Part shown: positions 25,177 through 33,854 of the stretch, piece by piece
Layout of the letters: every line of letters starts with the position of its first letter
Numbering within the stretch: position 1 is the first letter of the stretch
Assembly (NCBI GenBank): GCA_041686915.1
Contig: JAWLDB010000001.1
Coordinates: 3,158-67,157 of the forward strand
Reading direction: 5' to 3'
DNA: 64,000 nt
Source of the DNA: JAWLDB01 sp041686915
Lineage (GTDB): Bacteria > Bacillota > UBA994 > UBA5500
Notes under the pieces: model-generated
What the model was told of the DNA's origin: nothing
Seen by the model: only the letters and a program-made list of their open reading frames with translations
Database searches by the model: none
Translations under genes and position numbers: made by a program

Positions 25177-27000
25177 ATGCGACGATTTCTAGCCGTGGAC
25201 TGCGGCAGTACGACTACCAAGGCCACGCTATTTGCTGAGCAGGCAGATGGCGCCTTTCTTCCGGTTGCCCGCTCGGAGGTGCCTACCACCGTTGAAGCGC
25301 CTGTAGAAGATGTGACTATCGGGGTGCGTTCCGCGCTGGCTGACTTGGAGCGCCAGTTGGGGGTTAAGTTATTGTCTCCCGAAGGGGTCTATACAGTGAG
25401 GGTGAATGATGTAGGCGTAGATGGTTTCTATGCTACGAGTAGTGCCGGAGGCGGCCTGCAGATGATCGTTGCTGGTGTCATGAAGAACCTGACAGCAGAA
25501 AGTGCTGAGCGAGCTGCACTAGGTGCGGGCGCGGTTGTAGTCGATGTAATCGCAATAGATGACGGGCGCATGCCGCACGAGCGTCTGGAGCGCATTTATG
25601 AACTAAGGCCTGATATGGTGCTCATTTCGGGTGGCGTTGATGGAGGAAATATTGCGCATGTTGTGCAACTGGGTGAGCTGTTTTTTACGGCTGGTATCAA
25701 GCCGCGTTTTGCTCCAAACACGCGCCTGCCGGTAATCTTTGCTGGCAACAAGGATGCACGCAAATTCATCACGGATATCCTCGGACCAAAAGTCGACTTA
25801 CGGATTGTCGACAACCTGCGCCCGATGATGGAGGCCGAGAACAATGCGCCAGCCAGAGCCGAAATTCAGAACACATTTATGAACCATGTGATGCTGCATG
25901 CGCCCCAGTACCGTCGGCTGACGGAGTGGGTAAGCAAACCGATTGTTCCGACACCCACTGCTGTAGGAACTGCCCTGCAGCAGCTTGCGCGTGAACGTGA
26001 CGCGAACATCCTCGCCTGCGATATCGGAGGGGCAACAACAGACGTTTTCACCGTAATTGATGGGGACTTCCAACGCACCGTTAGCGCCAACCTGGGGATG
26101 AGTTATAGTATCAACAATGTCTTGGCCCAAGCTGGCCTGACTGCAGCTTTAAACCTGATACCGTTCCCCGTGGACGAGGATGAACTGCAGGACCTCCTGT
26201 CCAACAAGATGACCCGCCCTACGTCTATACCAGAAACCCCAAGTGACTTGCTGATCGAGCAGGTGATGGTCCGGCTTGCCCTGCGCTTGTCCCTGCGCAA
26301 CCATCACGAGTTGGTCACAGAGCTGAAAGGAGTAGCCAAGCGGCGATACATAGGGGATATTTTTGACCAGACTCCAAGCGGGCAGACCAAACTTAACATG
26401 CTCGGCATAGACATCATCATTGGTAGCGGTAGCGCTCTGTCCATGGCCCCCCGCCGTGAACAGGCTGCCTTGATGCTGTTGGACGGTTTTGAGCCACAAG
26501 GGGTAACGGATCTTTACGTAGACAGTCAATTCTTGTTGCCTCATATTGGAGCAATTGCCGGAGGGGAACCGGCCGTTGCGTGGAATATCCTGAGTAATTC
26601 TGGAAGCATCATCCATCTAGGCACTGCTGTTGTGCCAGCAGGTCCTGCAGTAGCCAAGTTTACCCCCTTAGCTCGAGTGGATATCACCGGGGATGCGTTT
26701 CACCGCACTTGCTACATTCGTTCGGGGGAACTGACCGTGGTTAAGCTGCCCGAGTGCGGGACTTACAACCTGACAGCCACGCCCTCTTCAGGCTATAATC
26801 TGGGACCAGGAGCAAACCGCCCGCTGCAGCGCGAAGTGCAGGGAAGCCTGTTGGGGGTTATTCTAGACGGTAGGGGCCGGCCCCTACAACAACCCAACAG
26901 GCCGATTGAAAGGTATCAGCATCTCTTGGAAGCCTATAAGAGCATAGGGGCCTACTCTGACGCAGTAATTGAAGACTTCTCCCGTAGGGGAGGTGTATAA
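25177..27000 (+). CDS. MutL-type actin-like ATPase, copy 3
   Basis: 607 residues. It carries DCGSTTTKA near residues 8-16, TSSAGGGLQMIV, the NKDAR and VDNLRPM blocks, and DIGGATTDVFT near 282. The GSGG loop is altered to GSGSALSMAPRR, and the C-terminal third diverges most from the other copies. ATG 25177 follows GGAGGTG at 25164-25170; the upstream GTG overlaps that ribosome site. The stop is separated from the partner gene by one base. It is more divergent and shows mixed codon choice, so it may be specialised. Confidence 0.85.
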   Translation: MRRFLAVDCGSTTTKATLFAEQADGAFLPVARSEVPTTVEAPVEDVTIGVRSALADLERQLGVKLLSPEGVYTVRVNDVGVDGFYATSSAGGGLQMIVAGVMKNLTAESAERAALGAGAVVVDVIAIDDGRMPHERLERIYELRPDMVLISGGVDGGNIAHVVQLGELFFTAGIKPRFAPNTRLPVIFAGNKDARKFITDILGPKVDLRIVDNLRPMMEAENNAPARAEIQNTFMNHVMLHAPQYRRLTEWVSKPIVPTPTAVGTALQQLARERDANILACDIGGATTDVFTVIDGDFQRTVSANLGMSYSINNVLAQAGLTAALNLIPFPVDEDELQDLLSNKMTRPTSIPETPSDLLIEQVMVRLALRLSLRNHHELVTELKGVAKRRYIGDIFDQTPSGQTKLNMLGIDIIIGSGSALSMAPRREQAALMLLDGFEPQGVTDLYVDSQFLLPHIGAIAGGEPAVAWNILSNSGSIIHLGTAVVPAGPAVAKFTPLARVDITGDAFHRTCYIRSGELTVVKLPECGTYNLTATPSSGYNLGPGANRPLQREVQGSLLGVILDGRGRPLQQPNRPIERYQHLLEAYKSIGAYSDAVIEDFSRRGGV

Positions 27001-27001
27001 G

Positions 27002-28105
27002 ATGGCTGATTTCTTCCGACCAGGCCTGATAATCAGTTCATCCACGCTGATACACAAACTAAGGCGTGTCCCGGCTACCGGACAAGTGCTTGTTCAGGAG
27101 GGTGACGAGCTGCAGCCGGATGATATCGTGGGCTATCTCAACCCGCAAGGATACGTTTTTTCCGTAAGAATGTCAGCAGAACTAAGCATTTCTCCCTTCG
27201 ATGTGCCTGACGCCATGCTTAAGTCTGTAGGCGATACCGTGCAACGTGGAGAAGTTATTGCCTGCCACAGGAGTATGTACACTATTCATGATTACGTTTC
27301 ACCGGAAGACGGTGTCATCGAGCATATTTCACCCTACACCGGTCGAGTTAGCATCCGCGCTCATCCCTTGGCCGTGCGCGCTATCATTCCTGGCATTGTG
27401 GAGCGCATAGTGCCCGGTGAGGGAGTGATTATCGCCGCCCGCGGGGCCTTGGTGCAAGGTATCTTTGGCATTGGAGGCTATCAGCGCGGTCCTTTGCGTA
27501 TCATAACCAATTCGGAGGAGCAGCCGATAACCCCTGACTTGATAAAACCTGAGCACGAGGGGTGTATAATTGCCGGCGGCAGCCAGATTGGCCTGGAAGC
27601 ACTGGAGCGCGCTAATCGGCTCGGTGTAAAGGGCGTGATCGCAGGCAGCATGCACAAGTCAGATTTGGACAGATACCTCGGGTACTCGCTAGGTATTGCT
27701 GTAACCGGCCTAGAGAAAACCCTAACCATCATGCTTAGCGAGGGTTTTGGTGTGCTGCCAATGCAACCGTATACCTATGCCCTGCTGTCCAACCTGGACG
27801 GAATGACTGCCATTGCCAATGGCGCAACTCAGATACGGGCAGGAGTGGTGCGTCCGGAGCTGATCATTCCACACCACGGGGGAAACCCGGATGTTCAGTC
27901 CATCCAGCCACGCAACGACCTGTACGTTGGCAAGCGAGTCAGGTTGATTCGCGTTCCCAGGTTCGGACAAACAGCCATAGTGCTGGATGACACCCCCTTC
28001 CTGCATAAGCTGCCAACTGAGTCGGAAGTGCTATGTGTGCGTGTGCGTACGACAGACGGGCGTGAGATTGTTGTTCCGGTTGCTAATCTGGAAGCCATAG
28101 ATTAG
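27002..28105 (+). CDS. MutL-partner protein, biotinyl/lipoyl-like and KOW-like, copy 3
   Basis: 367 residues from ATG 27002 with GGGGAGGTG upstream. Same plan as copy 1: a single barrel-sandwich-like module (SVGDTVQRGEVIACH, then SPEDGVIEHIS), the central block (GALVQGIFGIGGYQ, GCIIAGGSQIGLEALERA, ANGATQIRAGVVRPELI) and a KOW-like end (RVPRFGQTAIVLD, TTDGREIVVPVANLEAID). Ten bases downstream begins a histidine kinase, so pair 3 and the two-component system are very probably one operon. Confidence 0.75.
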   Translation: MADFFRPGLIISSSTLIHKLRRVPATGQVLVQEGDELQPDDIVGYLNPQGYVFSVRMSAELSISPFDVPDAMLKSVGDTVQRGEVIACHRSMYTIHDYVSPEDGVIEHISPYTGRVSIRAHPLAVRAIIPGIVERIVPGEGVIIAARGALVQGIFGIGGYQRGPLRIITNSEEQPITPDLIKPEHEGCIIAGGSQIGLEALERANRLGVKGVIAGSMHKSDLDRYLGYSLGIAVTGLEKTLTIMLSEGFGVLPMQPYTYALLSNLDGMTAIANGATQIRAGVVRPELIIPHHGGNPDVQSIQPRNDLYVGKRVRLIRVPRFGQTAIVLDDTPFLHKLPTESEVLCVRVRTTDGREIVVPVANLEAID

Positions 28106-28115
28106 GGGTGAGATT

Positions 28116-29093
28116 ATGGAGATGGATTGGCAAGCTATCCTCTCAGAAGGGTTTGGTGACTACATCCAAACGATTGCTGATGCGCTGGGACAACAACTGT
28201 TCCTGTTGCGACACGTTGAGGGACCGGTTCTTTGGCCACCGGAGGAACGCGTGGAGGCGGAGAGCTTTGCATGGGTCAACCCCCTGATGATTGATGACAC
28301 TGTGGCTGCCTACATCGCTGGCGAGAAAGGTTTGCCGGCAGTCTGGAACTGGGTGCGACTCTGCCTAAGTGAGCGCATTCAGGGCATACAGCTGCACCGA
28401 CAGCTGAACCAGGCCCACGTGAGATTGATCGAAGAGATTAAGGTGCACGCGGAGCTGGAAGAAGCCCTCAAGTTCATGGAACTGAAGGCGCTGCAGTCCC
28501 AAGTTAACCCGCATTTCCTGTTTAATACCTTAACTACGATAGCAGGTCTAGCAGTTTTCGAAGGGGCAGAGCAGACGAACCGCCTGGTGCAGGCACTCTC
28601 CCGCCTGCTGCGCTATTCTCTGCGGAAGATCGGTCAAACGGTCACTCTACAGGAGGAAATGGAGCACGTGGGCGACTATTTGTCTATTCAAAAGGCCCGG
28701 TTCGGGGATCGGATCAAAGTGAGCGTCGAACTGGCCGAAGAGACTGCCCAAGCTCATATACCCGTGCTAACTCTGCAGCCTTTGGTGGAGAATGCGATAA
28801 TTCATGGTTTGGAATCACAGGAAGACGGGTGCCTGCAGTTGCTTGGCTGGGTGGAAGGCGAGCGGGTAATAATTCAGATTGTGGATGATGGGGTTGGCAT
28901 CGAACCTGAACGACTGGCGGATATACAAGAGCTGCGTGCCAATATGTCTGGGCGCAGTCACACTACAGGACTCGGGTTTAGCAACGTTCACAAGCGTCTG
29001 CAGCACTTCTTTGGCAGCAGTTATGGCCTGAGGTTGGAGAGTACTGCGGGTGCAGGAACGAAAGTGATTGTGACCATACCGCTGGTAAAATAG
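28116..29093 (+). CDS. Cytoplasmic LytS/YesM-type sensor histidine kinase
   Basis: 325 residues. The phosphoacceptor block is QSQVNPHFLFNTL with His133; the ATPase part shows the N box LVENAIIHGLE, the G1 box DDGVGI and the GLGFSNVHKRL G2 region. No transmembrane helix is visible, so the N-terminal ~90 residues (IQTIADALGQQLFLLR...) probably sense an internal ligand; this region is reminiscent of PocR-type sensor domains but I would not assign it. ATG 28116 is preceded by GGGGTGAG. It lies 10 bp after the MutL-partner gene and 24 bp before its response regulator. Confidence 0.9.
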   Translation: MEMDWQAILSEGFGDYIQTIADALGQQLFLLRHVEGPVLWPPEERVEAESFAWVNPLMIDDTVAAYIAGEKGLPAVWNWVRLCLSERIQGIQLHRQLNQAHVRLIEEIKVHAELEEALKFMELKALQSQVNPHFLFNTLTTIAGLAVFEGAEQTNRLVQALSRLLRYSLRKIGQTVTLQEEMEHVGDYLSIQKARFGDRIKVSVELAEETAQAHIPVLTLQPLVENAIIHGLESQEDGCLQLLGWVEGERVIIQIVDDGVGIEPERLADIQELRANMSGRSHTTGLGFSNVHKRLQHFFGSSYGLRLESTAGAGTKVIVTIPLVK

Positions 29094-29117
29094 GTAGAGC
29101 TTTTGGGGGTCTGGAAA

Positions 29118-30761
29118 ATGAAGGTGCGCATCCTACTCTGTGATGATGAAGCGATCCAACGGTCAGCCTTGAAGTACTCGGTAACCAGGTTGGCAGACTT
29201 GCCATTGAGCATAGAAGAAGTGCAAGAGGCGGTTCATGGCAAACAAGCTTTGGAGTTAATGCAGAGCTTCAGACCGGATATAGTCTTCTTGGACCTGCGC
29301 ATGCCAGTTATGGGTGGCCTGGAGGCGGCTAAGCTGATAACAGAGCAATACCCTGAGGTGCAGATAGTCATTCTGACAGCCTATGATGAATTCAACTTCG
29401 CGCAAGAAGCAATTAAAGTCGGCGTGAGGGACTATCTGCTCAAGCCAGCCAGCGAAGCTGACTTACAGAGAGTACTCAAGAAGCTGATGTGTCAGGTCAT
29501 TGATCGCCAAGAAAAGGCGCGCATGTTGGAGAGCCTGAAAAAGCGTTTAGCTGAGGCTCGCCCGTACATTCAGTTGGAGTACATCAGCGATTTATTGAAC
29601 GGTACTTGGGTTGACGAGGCCGCTATCGACCAAAGACGTGATTTTCTAGGGCTTGAGATGCACCCGGAGTTGGTCATGCTACTCGAGCTGGACGAACCCG
29701 GGCAGTTTGGTAAGGGGCAGTCCGAGACTGAGCGCCAGTTGCTGAAAGAGCAGATCCGCCTGATTATTAAGCAGGAAACACGCAGCTTCCCGGCGCTAAT
29801 CTCTCGCCTGGGAGGAGAGAGGCTAGCCATCCTGTTGAACTCACCAGATTCATCCATGACCGATCGCGAACGATTGGTATGGGTCATCAGTGTGGCTGAA
29901 CGAATTAGGATCCGGATCAACCAGGAGACAGGGCAGTCAGTCTCTATAGGACTTGGGCGCAGCTATGGTGAACCTCGTGGGCTGCATCAGTCCCATCAGG
30001 ATGCACAGAAGGCACTGCGTTTCAAGTTCGTTCTGGGCTGTAACCATACAATTCATATTGATGATATTGATATCAGTCAGGTGAGATCGGCAGAATACCC
30101 ATATGATCTGGAGAGTAAGGTCTCCGAGAGTCTTCGGCTTGGGGATGAACAGTCTGCCAGGGATGCTCTAAAGGCACTGGTCAATGCTCTCTGCCTGCAG
30201 GGGTGGGAGCATCCGGAAACGGTGCGTTGGCGTGTGCTGGAGTTGTTCGTCATCTTGGCGAGATCTGCTGCCGAAGGCGGAGCAGACCCCGATCAGCTTT
30301 CTGAATGCAACCTGCAATATCTTGAAAGCCTGCAATCTGTTGGTACGCTCAGCGAAATGCACGGTGCAATCCTGCAGGCAGGAGATAGATTGCTGGAGTT
30401 GGTGCTCAATGTACGGAACATGCGGCATCAACGCTTGATCATGCGAGCCACCCAGTATATGCAGGAACATTTCAATCAGGCGCTGTCGCTCGAGGATCTG
30501 GCTCGGGTGGTTTACCTAAGTCCTTTCTATTTCAGCCATATTTTCAAAGAAGAGATGGGCATGACCTTCATCGAATATCTGACCAGCTTACGAATCAACG
30601 AGGCTAAGCGCTTATTGCGTGATACACTGCTAGCTGTTGGCACTATTGCTGAGCAGGTAGGTTACAACGACGTCAATTACTTCTCTCGGGTGTTTAAGAA
30701 AGTGGTAGGCATGACGCCCAGTCAGTTTCGTGACAAGAACGCGCGCCTAAATGAGGTCTAA
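29118..30761 (+). CDS. AraC-type response regulator (YesN family)
   Basis: 547 residues. The receiver domain (about 1-125) has the acidic pair DD 9-10, phosphoacceptor Asp59 in VFLDLRMP, and the YLLKP lysine. A long middle region carries no clear motif. The C-terminal ~100 residues are an AraC helix-turn-helix pair (LARVVYLSPFYFSHIFKEEMG, then QVGYNDVNYFSRVFKKVVG). ATG 29118 is preferred over TTG 29103 because GGGGG at 29105-29109 is correctly spaced. It forms a two-component system with the preceding kinase; targets are unknown, but the MutL pairs are obvious candidates. Confidence 0.93.
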   Translation: MKVRILLCDDEAIQRSALKYSVTRLADLPLSIEEVQEAVHGKQALELMQSFRPDIVFLDLRMPVMGGLEAAKLITEQYPEVQIVILTAYDEFNFAQEAIKVGVRDYLLKPASEADLQRVLKKLMCQVIDRQEKARMLESLKKRLAEARPYIQLEYISDLLNGTWVDEAAIDQRRDFLGLEMHPELVMLLELDEPGQFGKGQSETERQLLKEQIRLIIKQETRSFPALISRLGGERLAILLNSPDSSMTDRERLVWVISVAERIRIRINQETGQSVSIGLGRSYGEPRGLHQSHQDAQKALRFKFVLGCNHTIHIDDIDISQVRSAEYPYDLESKVSESLRLGDEQSARDALKALVNALCLQGWEHPETVRWRVLELFVILARSAAEGGADPDQLSECNLQYLESLQSVGTLSEMHGAILQAGDRLLELVLNVRNMRHQRLIMRATQYMQEHFNQALSLEDLARVVYLSPFYFSHIFKEEMGMTFIEYLTSLRINEAKRLLRDTLLAVGTIAEQVGYNDVNYFSRVFKKVVGMTPSQFRDKNARLNEV

Positions 30762-30802
30762 CTTGCTAGCACTCTGCTCTGCAGTTAAATGAGGTGACAT
30801 CA

Positions 30803-31702
30803 TTGCAAGACTCTACCAAGCCTTGGATAGCAGATCTAACTCTACTCTTGGTTACCGCGATTTGGGGCTCCACTTTCGTGATTGTGAAAGAGGCGGTTAC
30901 AGGCTTCCCGCCTTTTTCCTTTTTGAGCCTGCGTTTTGCTGTTGCTGCTTTGTCTTTACTGATCTTCAGTGGCCGTCGGGATTGGCTGAGAAAGGATGTA
31001 TGGCGTGCGGGTGGGCTGGCAGGCATCTTCCTGGCAGGCGGCTACATTTTGCAGACCTTGGGCCTTATGTCTACATCACCTGCTAAGGCGGGGTTTATCA
31101 CGGGTCTTAGTGTGGTCATGGTTCCCATGTTTCTTGGGGTAGCCGCGCGTCGTTTGCCCCCTCTGCCTGTCCTGGCGGGCGCAGCAATAGCAACCCTTGG
31201 CTTAGCAGCCCTATCACTCGGGCCTGGCTTTAGCCTTAGTTCTGGTGATACACTCGTGTTGCTCTGTGCGTTTTGCTTTGCCTTGCAGATTATCACGGTT
31301 GGACGACACGCTTCTTTTGTCCCAACCACTGCCTTGACCGGTGTGCAACTAGCGGTAGTGGCGGCGCTCTGTGCGGTCTTTGCCTTGTTTGAGCAGCGTC
31401 CGCCAGCCATGCCGGCTGCAACCCTGAATGGCCTATTGCTTACGGCAATTCCTGCTACTTCCTTTGCATTTCTGCTGCAGAGCAAGGCGCAGCGCTATAC
31501 CTCATCCAGTCATACCGCTCTGATTTTCTCAGCGGAACCTGTGTTTGCCGCCTTGTTCGCTTACATCTTGGTTGGCGAACGTTTGGGAGTGCGCGGTATT
31601 TGGGGCTCCGTGCTCATTTTGGCTGGCATTCTTCTAGCCGAAATGGTGCCTTTGTTGCTGAGCGCTCGAGCTCAGCAGAAGCACCCGTCATCGGGAAGAT
31701 AA
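30803..31702 (+). CDS. DMT-superfamily (EamA) transporter
   Basis: 299 residues with about ten hydrophobic helices and two EamA repeats: LLLVTAIWGSTFVIVKEAV at the start of the first, and the second ending in SAEPVFAALFAYILVGERLG, a typical EamA segment. Family members export amino acids or other metabolites. TTG 30803 follows GAGGTG by six bases; GTG 30794 is within that ribosome site. It follows the response regulator by 41 bp and could be read from the same transcript, but no functional link is visible. Confidence 0.9.
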   Translation: MQDSTKPWIADLTLLLVTAIWGSTFVIVKEAVTGFPPFSFLSLRFAVAALSLLIFSGRRDWLRKDVWRAGGLAGIFLAGGYILQTLGLMSTSPAKAGFITGLSVVMVPMFLGVAARRLPPLPVLAGAAIATLGLAALSLGPGFSLSSGDTLVLLCAFCFALQIITVGRHASFVPTTALTGVQLAVVAALCAVFALFEQRPPAMPAATLNGLLLTAIPATSFAFLLQSKAQRYTSSSHTALIFSAEPVFAALFAYILVGERLGVRGIWGSVLILAGILLAEMVPLLLSARAQQKHPSSGR

Positions 31703-31712
31703 GCAACTGGCT

Positions 31713-31746
31713 GAGACGAAGGGACTGTGAACTGTCCCTTCGTCTC
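31713..31746. repeat. Perfect 13-bp inverted repeat between convergent genes
   Basis: GAGACGAAGGGAC (31713-31725) and GTCCCTTCGTCTC (31734-31746) around an 8-base loop. On the plus strand it is followed by A residues rather than T, so it is not a standard terminator for the transporter gene; it may act as an mRNA 3'-end barrier. Confidence 0.7.
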
Positions 31747-31779
31747 AAAAAAGAGCGGATGCATTGGCATCCGCTCTTG
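31747..31779 (-). terminator. Terminator of ribU
   Basis: On the minus strand the stem AAGAGCGGATGC/GCATCCGCTCTT with loop CAAT is followed by TTTTT. It ends the ribU transcript just after its stop codon. Confidence 0.88.
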
Positions 31780-31790
31780 AACATCGTGAG

Positions 31791-32339
31791 TTATTGGTTA
31801 AACCAGCGACGCAGTGGGCGTTGTACGGCTACGAAGACAGGATAGAAGAGCAGTGAGCTAACCAGCCCACGCAGCAGGTTGAAAGGGATGATGGTCGACT
31901 TCACCCAGAGCAGGTGCTGGTCCTTGGGAATACCCCACGCGCCAAGCGCCCAATAGTAGTTGACGAGCGACATGGAGACTGCCAGCATCACTGTGCCCAG
32001 CGCCAATCCCAGCAGTATCCCCCGTTTGTTGGGGATCCGCTTATAGATGAGAGCGGCAGTTGCTGCCAGAGCGGCACTGGAGGCGAAAGCCATGGTTGCA
32101 CCAATGGGACCTTCTGAGCCTTTGAAAATCAGAAAAAGCACTGACTTGAGCAGGGCGATCAGTATGGCCCCCGTGGGGCCCAGCATGAAGCCGCCCAGTA
32201 CATTGGGCAGGTCACTTGGATCCCACTTAAGAAATGGCGCAGCTGGCAGCAAGGGGACTTGCACCACGTACATCAAGACGAACGATGTGGCTGCGAGTAA
32301 GGAGATCATCACCAGGTTCCGCAAGTTGTTGGTTTTCAT
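31791..32339 (-). CDS. ribU: Riboflavin ECF transporter substrate-binding subunit RibU
   Basis: 182 residues with about six hydrophobic helices. It is an S-component of an energy-coupling-factor transporter: the N-terminal LVMISLLAATSFVLMYV and the PSDLPNVLGGFMLGP segment match RibU-type proteins. It works with a general EcfAAT module not in this window. The start (complement of 32337-32339) has GGGAGG nicely spaced upstream; the longer frame runs into the leader. An FMN riboswitch lies upstream, which makes riboflavin the near-certain substrate. It is the only minus-strand gene in the window. Confidence 0.93.
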   Translation of the reverse strand: MKTNNLRNLVMISLLAATSFVLMYVVQVPLLPAAPFLKWDPSDLPNVLGGFMLGPTGAILIALLKSVLFLIFKGSEGPIGATMAFASSAALAATAALIYKRIPNKRGILLGLALGTVMLAVSMSLVNYYWALGAWGIPKDQHLLWVKSTIIPFNLLRGLVSSLLFYPVFVAVQRPLRRWFNQ

Positions 32340-32401
32340 TTTTTGTCCTCCCTTTTTAGGATATCCTGATAGCAGGGCTTTCTGACAGCTCAATAGAACG
32401 A

Positions 32402-32429
32402 CAAAAAGCCCTGGATGACATCCAGGGCG
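32402..32429 (-). terminator. Riboswitch-controlled terminator of ribU
   Basis: Minus-strand stem GCCCTGGATG/CATCCAGGGC followed by TTTTTG, located between the FMN aptamer and the ribU ribosome site. This is the expected OFF-state terminator when FMN is bound. Confidence 0.88.
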
Positions 32430-32457
32430 AAAAAGCCGACGCGAAAAAAGCGTGCAG

Positions 32458-32580
32458 CACCTTCTTTCATCCGGACTGTACCGTCGGCGCTGGAATCACA
32501 CCAGCTCTGCCTGTTAGGCTCGTGGGCTAGCTATCAAAGCATTACCACCGGTAGGGAATCTCACCCTGCCCTGAAGGTTT
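32458..32580 (-). promoter_or_regulatory. FMN riboswitch (RFN element)
   Basis: Read on the minus strand, the aptamer has all the conserved RFN blocks in order: CTTCAGGGCAGGGTGAGATTCCC (kept here as CTTCAGGGCAGGG and GTGAGATTCCC), ACCGGTGG, GAGCC...AGGCAG, GGTGTGATTCC, GCCGACGGTACAGTCCGG and ATGAAAGAAG. In known cases FMN binding stops transcription at the downstream terminator, here at 32402-32429. Confidence 0.96.
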
Positions 32581-32592
32581 ATACTACAGCCT

Positions 32593-32622
32593 ATTATAAG
32601 TTTCGGAGAAACAGTCCGTCAA
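32593..32622 (-). promoter_or_regulatory. Promoter of the ribU leader
   Basis: On the minus strand TTGACG (complement of 32617-32622) and TATAAT (complement of 32593-32598) are 18 bp apart, just upstream of the FMN aptamer. Confidence 0.75.
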
Positions 32623-32661
32623 TAGGTAGTATTTTGTCAACCAAAACTCTACTATGCGGCA

Positions 32662-32726
32662 GTCAAGTCTCAGTCTAACTGGTTCTGTTGTAAATAGACC
32701 TGGTGCTATGCAGTTTGAGACTTGAC
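32662..32726. repeat. 11-bp perfect inverted repeat between ribU and thiL
   Basis: GTCAAGTCTCA (32662-32672) and TGAGACTTGAC (32716-32726) face each other across 43 bp. The spacer contains a small CAGT/ACTG stem. It could fold as RNA or serve as a protein site; no T-tract follows. Confidence 0.6.
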
Positions 32727-32737
32727 GCCCTAGTAGC

Positions 32738-32766
32738 TTGTGGCTACCTTAGATGGGCAATATAAT
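32738..32766 (+). promoter_or_regulatory. Promoter candidate for thiL
   Basis: Perfect TATAAT at 32761-32766 with TTGTGG 17 bp upstream; the -35 is poor. The thiL start is 35 bp downstream. Confidence 0.5.
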
Positions 32767-32800
32767 GGAGTGGAGCTAACCGAAAAAGGTGGTATCCTGT

Positions 32801-33808
32801 TTGCGTATCAAGGAGTTAGGCGAGTTTGGTTTAATTGAGCGACTTACCCAGGCAGCTGCATCCAGAGACGATGTGGTGGTGGGTATTGGAGATGATGCGG
32901 CCGTACTCAGGGTCACTCCTGGCAGTCTGCTTGTCGCCAGTTCGGATATGTTGGTTGAGGGCGTGCATTTTCTGAAAGACCGCATACCGGCACGGGCGCT
33001 CGGGCATAAGCTGCTCGCCATCAGCCTGAGTGACATGGCGGCGATGGGCGCTACCCCCAAGTTCGCATTGGTGTCGCTTGCACTGCCGCAGGACACGGAA
33101 GTGGAGTTCATTCAGAACGTCTACGATGGTCTGCATTGTTTGGCGGACAGATTTGGCGTGAGCCTGGTGGGCGGGGACACTGTGAGTGCGAGTCAACTCG
33201 TGCTCGACCTGACGGTTCTAGGAGAAGTCGTGCCCGATAACTACCGGTTGCGCAGTGGCGCTCGCTCCGGAGACCTGATCATAGTCACAGGCGATTTGGG
33301 ATCGTCAGCAGCTGGCCTGGCCTGGGAACTAGCTTCCCCTGACCCGGACAGAGCTAGTGCTGCAAACCTGCGTGAGCAATCGATCCGGTCCCATTATTGG
33401 CCAGAACCTCAGGTGGCTGTAGCCAGAGCCTGGTGCGGGCAGGGACTGTTGACGGCGCTTAATGACATCAGTGACGGCTTGGCTAGCGAGGTTAATGAGA
33501 TCTGCACAGCTAGCAAAGCGGGGGCAGTACTGTACGCCGATCAGATTCCCATCAGCCCATGTGCAAGCGAAGCGGCCACACTGCTAGATAAAGATATATG
33601 GGAACTTTGTCTGAACGGTGGAGAGGATTATCAGCTTCTGGCTACGTTACCTGGTGACCAGCTATCTGTGGCCACGAGGACTGCGGCGGAACTAGGGGTG
33701 AAGGTTAGCGTAATTGGTGAAATCAAGCCTGAGGCGGAAGGTATCATGTTAGTAAAAGGCGGAAGAACTGCAACCTTGAGCAAAGCAGGTTATGATCACT
33801 TCGCATAA
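32801..33808 (+). CDS. thiL: Thiamine-monophosphate kinase ThiL
   Basis: 335 residues, normal length. It phosphorylates thiamine monophosphate to thiamine pyrophosphate. Signatures are GIGDDAAVL near the N-terminus, SSDMLVEGVHF, the SLSDMAAMGATP block, VGGDTV, DISDGLASE and LNGGEDYQLL. TTG 32801 gives the family N-terminus RIKELGEFGLIERL and follows AAGGTGG. It heads the thiL-tsaE-tsaB-rimI-tsaD order common in Firmicutes. Confidence 0.96.
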   Translation: MRIKELGEFGLIERLTQAAASRDDVVVGIGDDAAVLRVTPGSLLVASSDMLVEGVHFLKDRIPARALGHKLLAISLSDMAAMGATPKFALVSLALPQDTEVEFIQNVYDGLHCLADRFGVSLVGGDTVSASQLVLDLTVLGEVVPDNYRLRSGARSGDLIIVTGDLGSSAAGLAWELASPDPDRASAANLREQSIRSHYWPEPQVAVARAWCGQGLLTALNDISDGLASEVNEICTASKAGAVLYADQIPISPCASEAATLLDKDIWELCLNGGEDYQLLATLPGDQLSVATRTAAELGVKVSVIGEIKPEAEGIMLVKGGRTATLSKAGYDHFA

Positions 33809-33854
33809 GACAGTCATCAATTGTAATCTGTTATCGATAGGGTGATATTTGACG

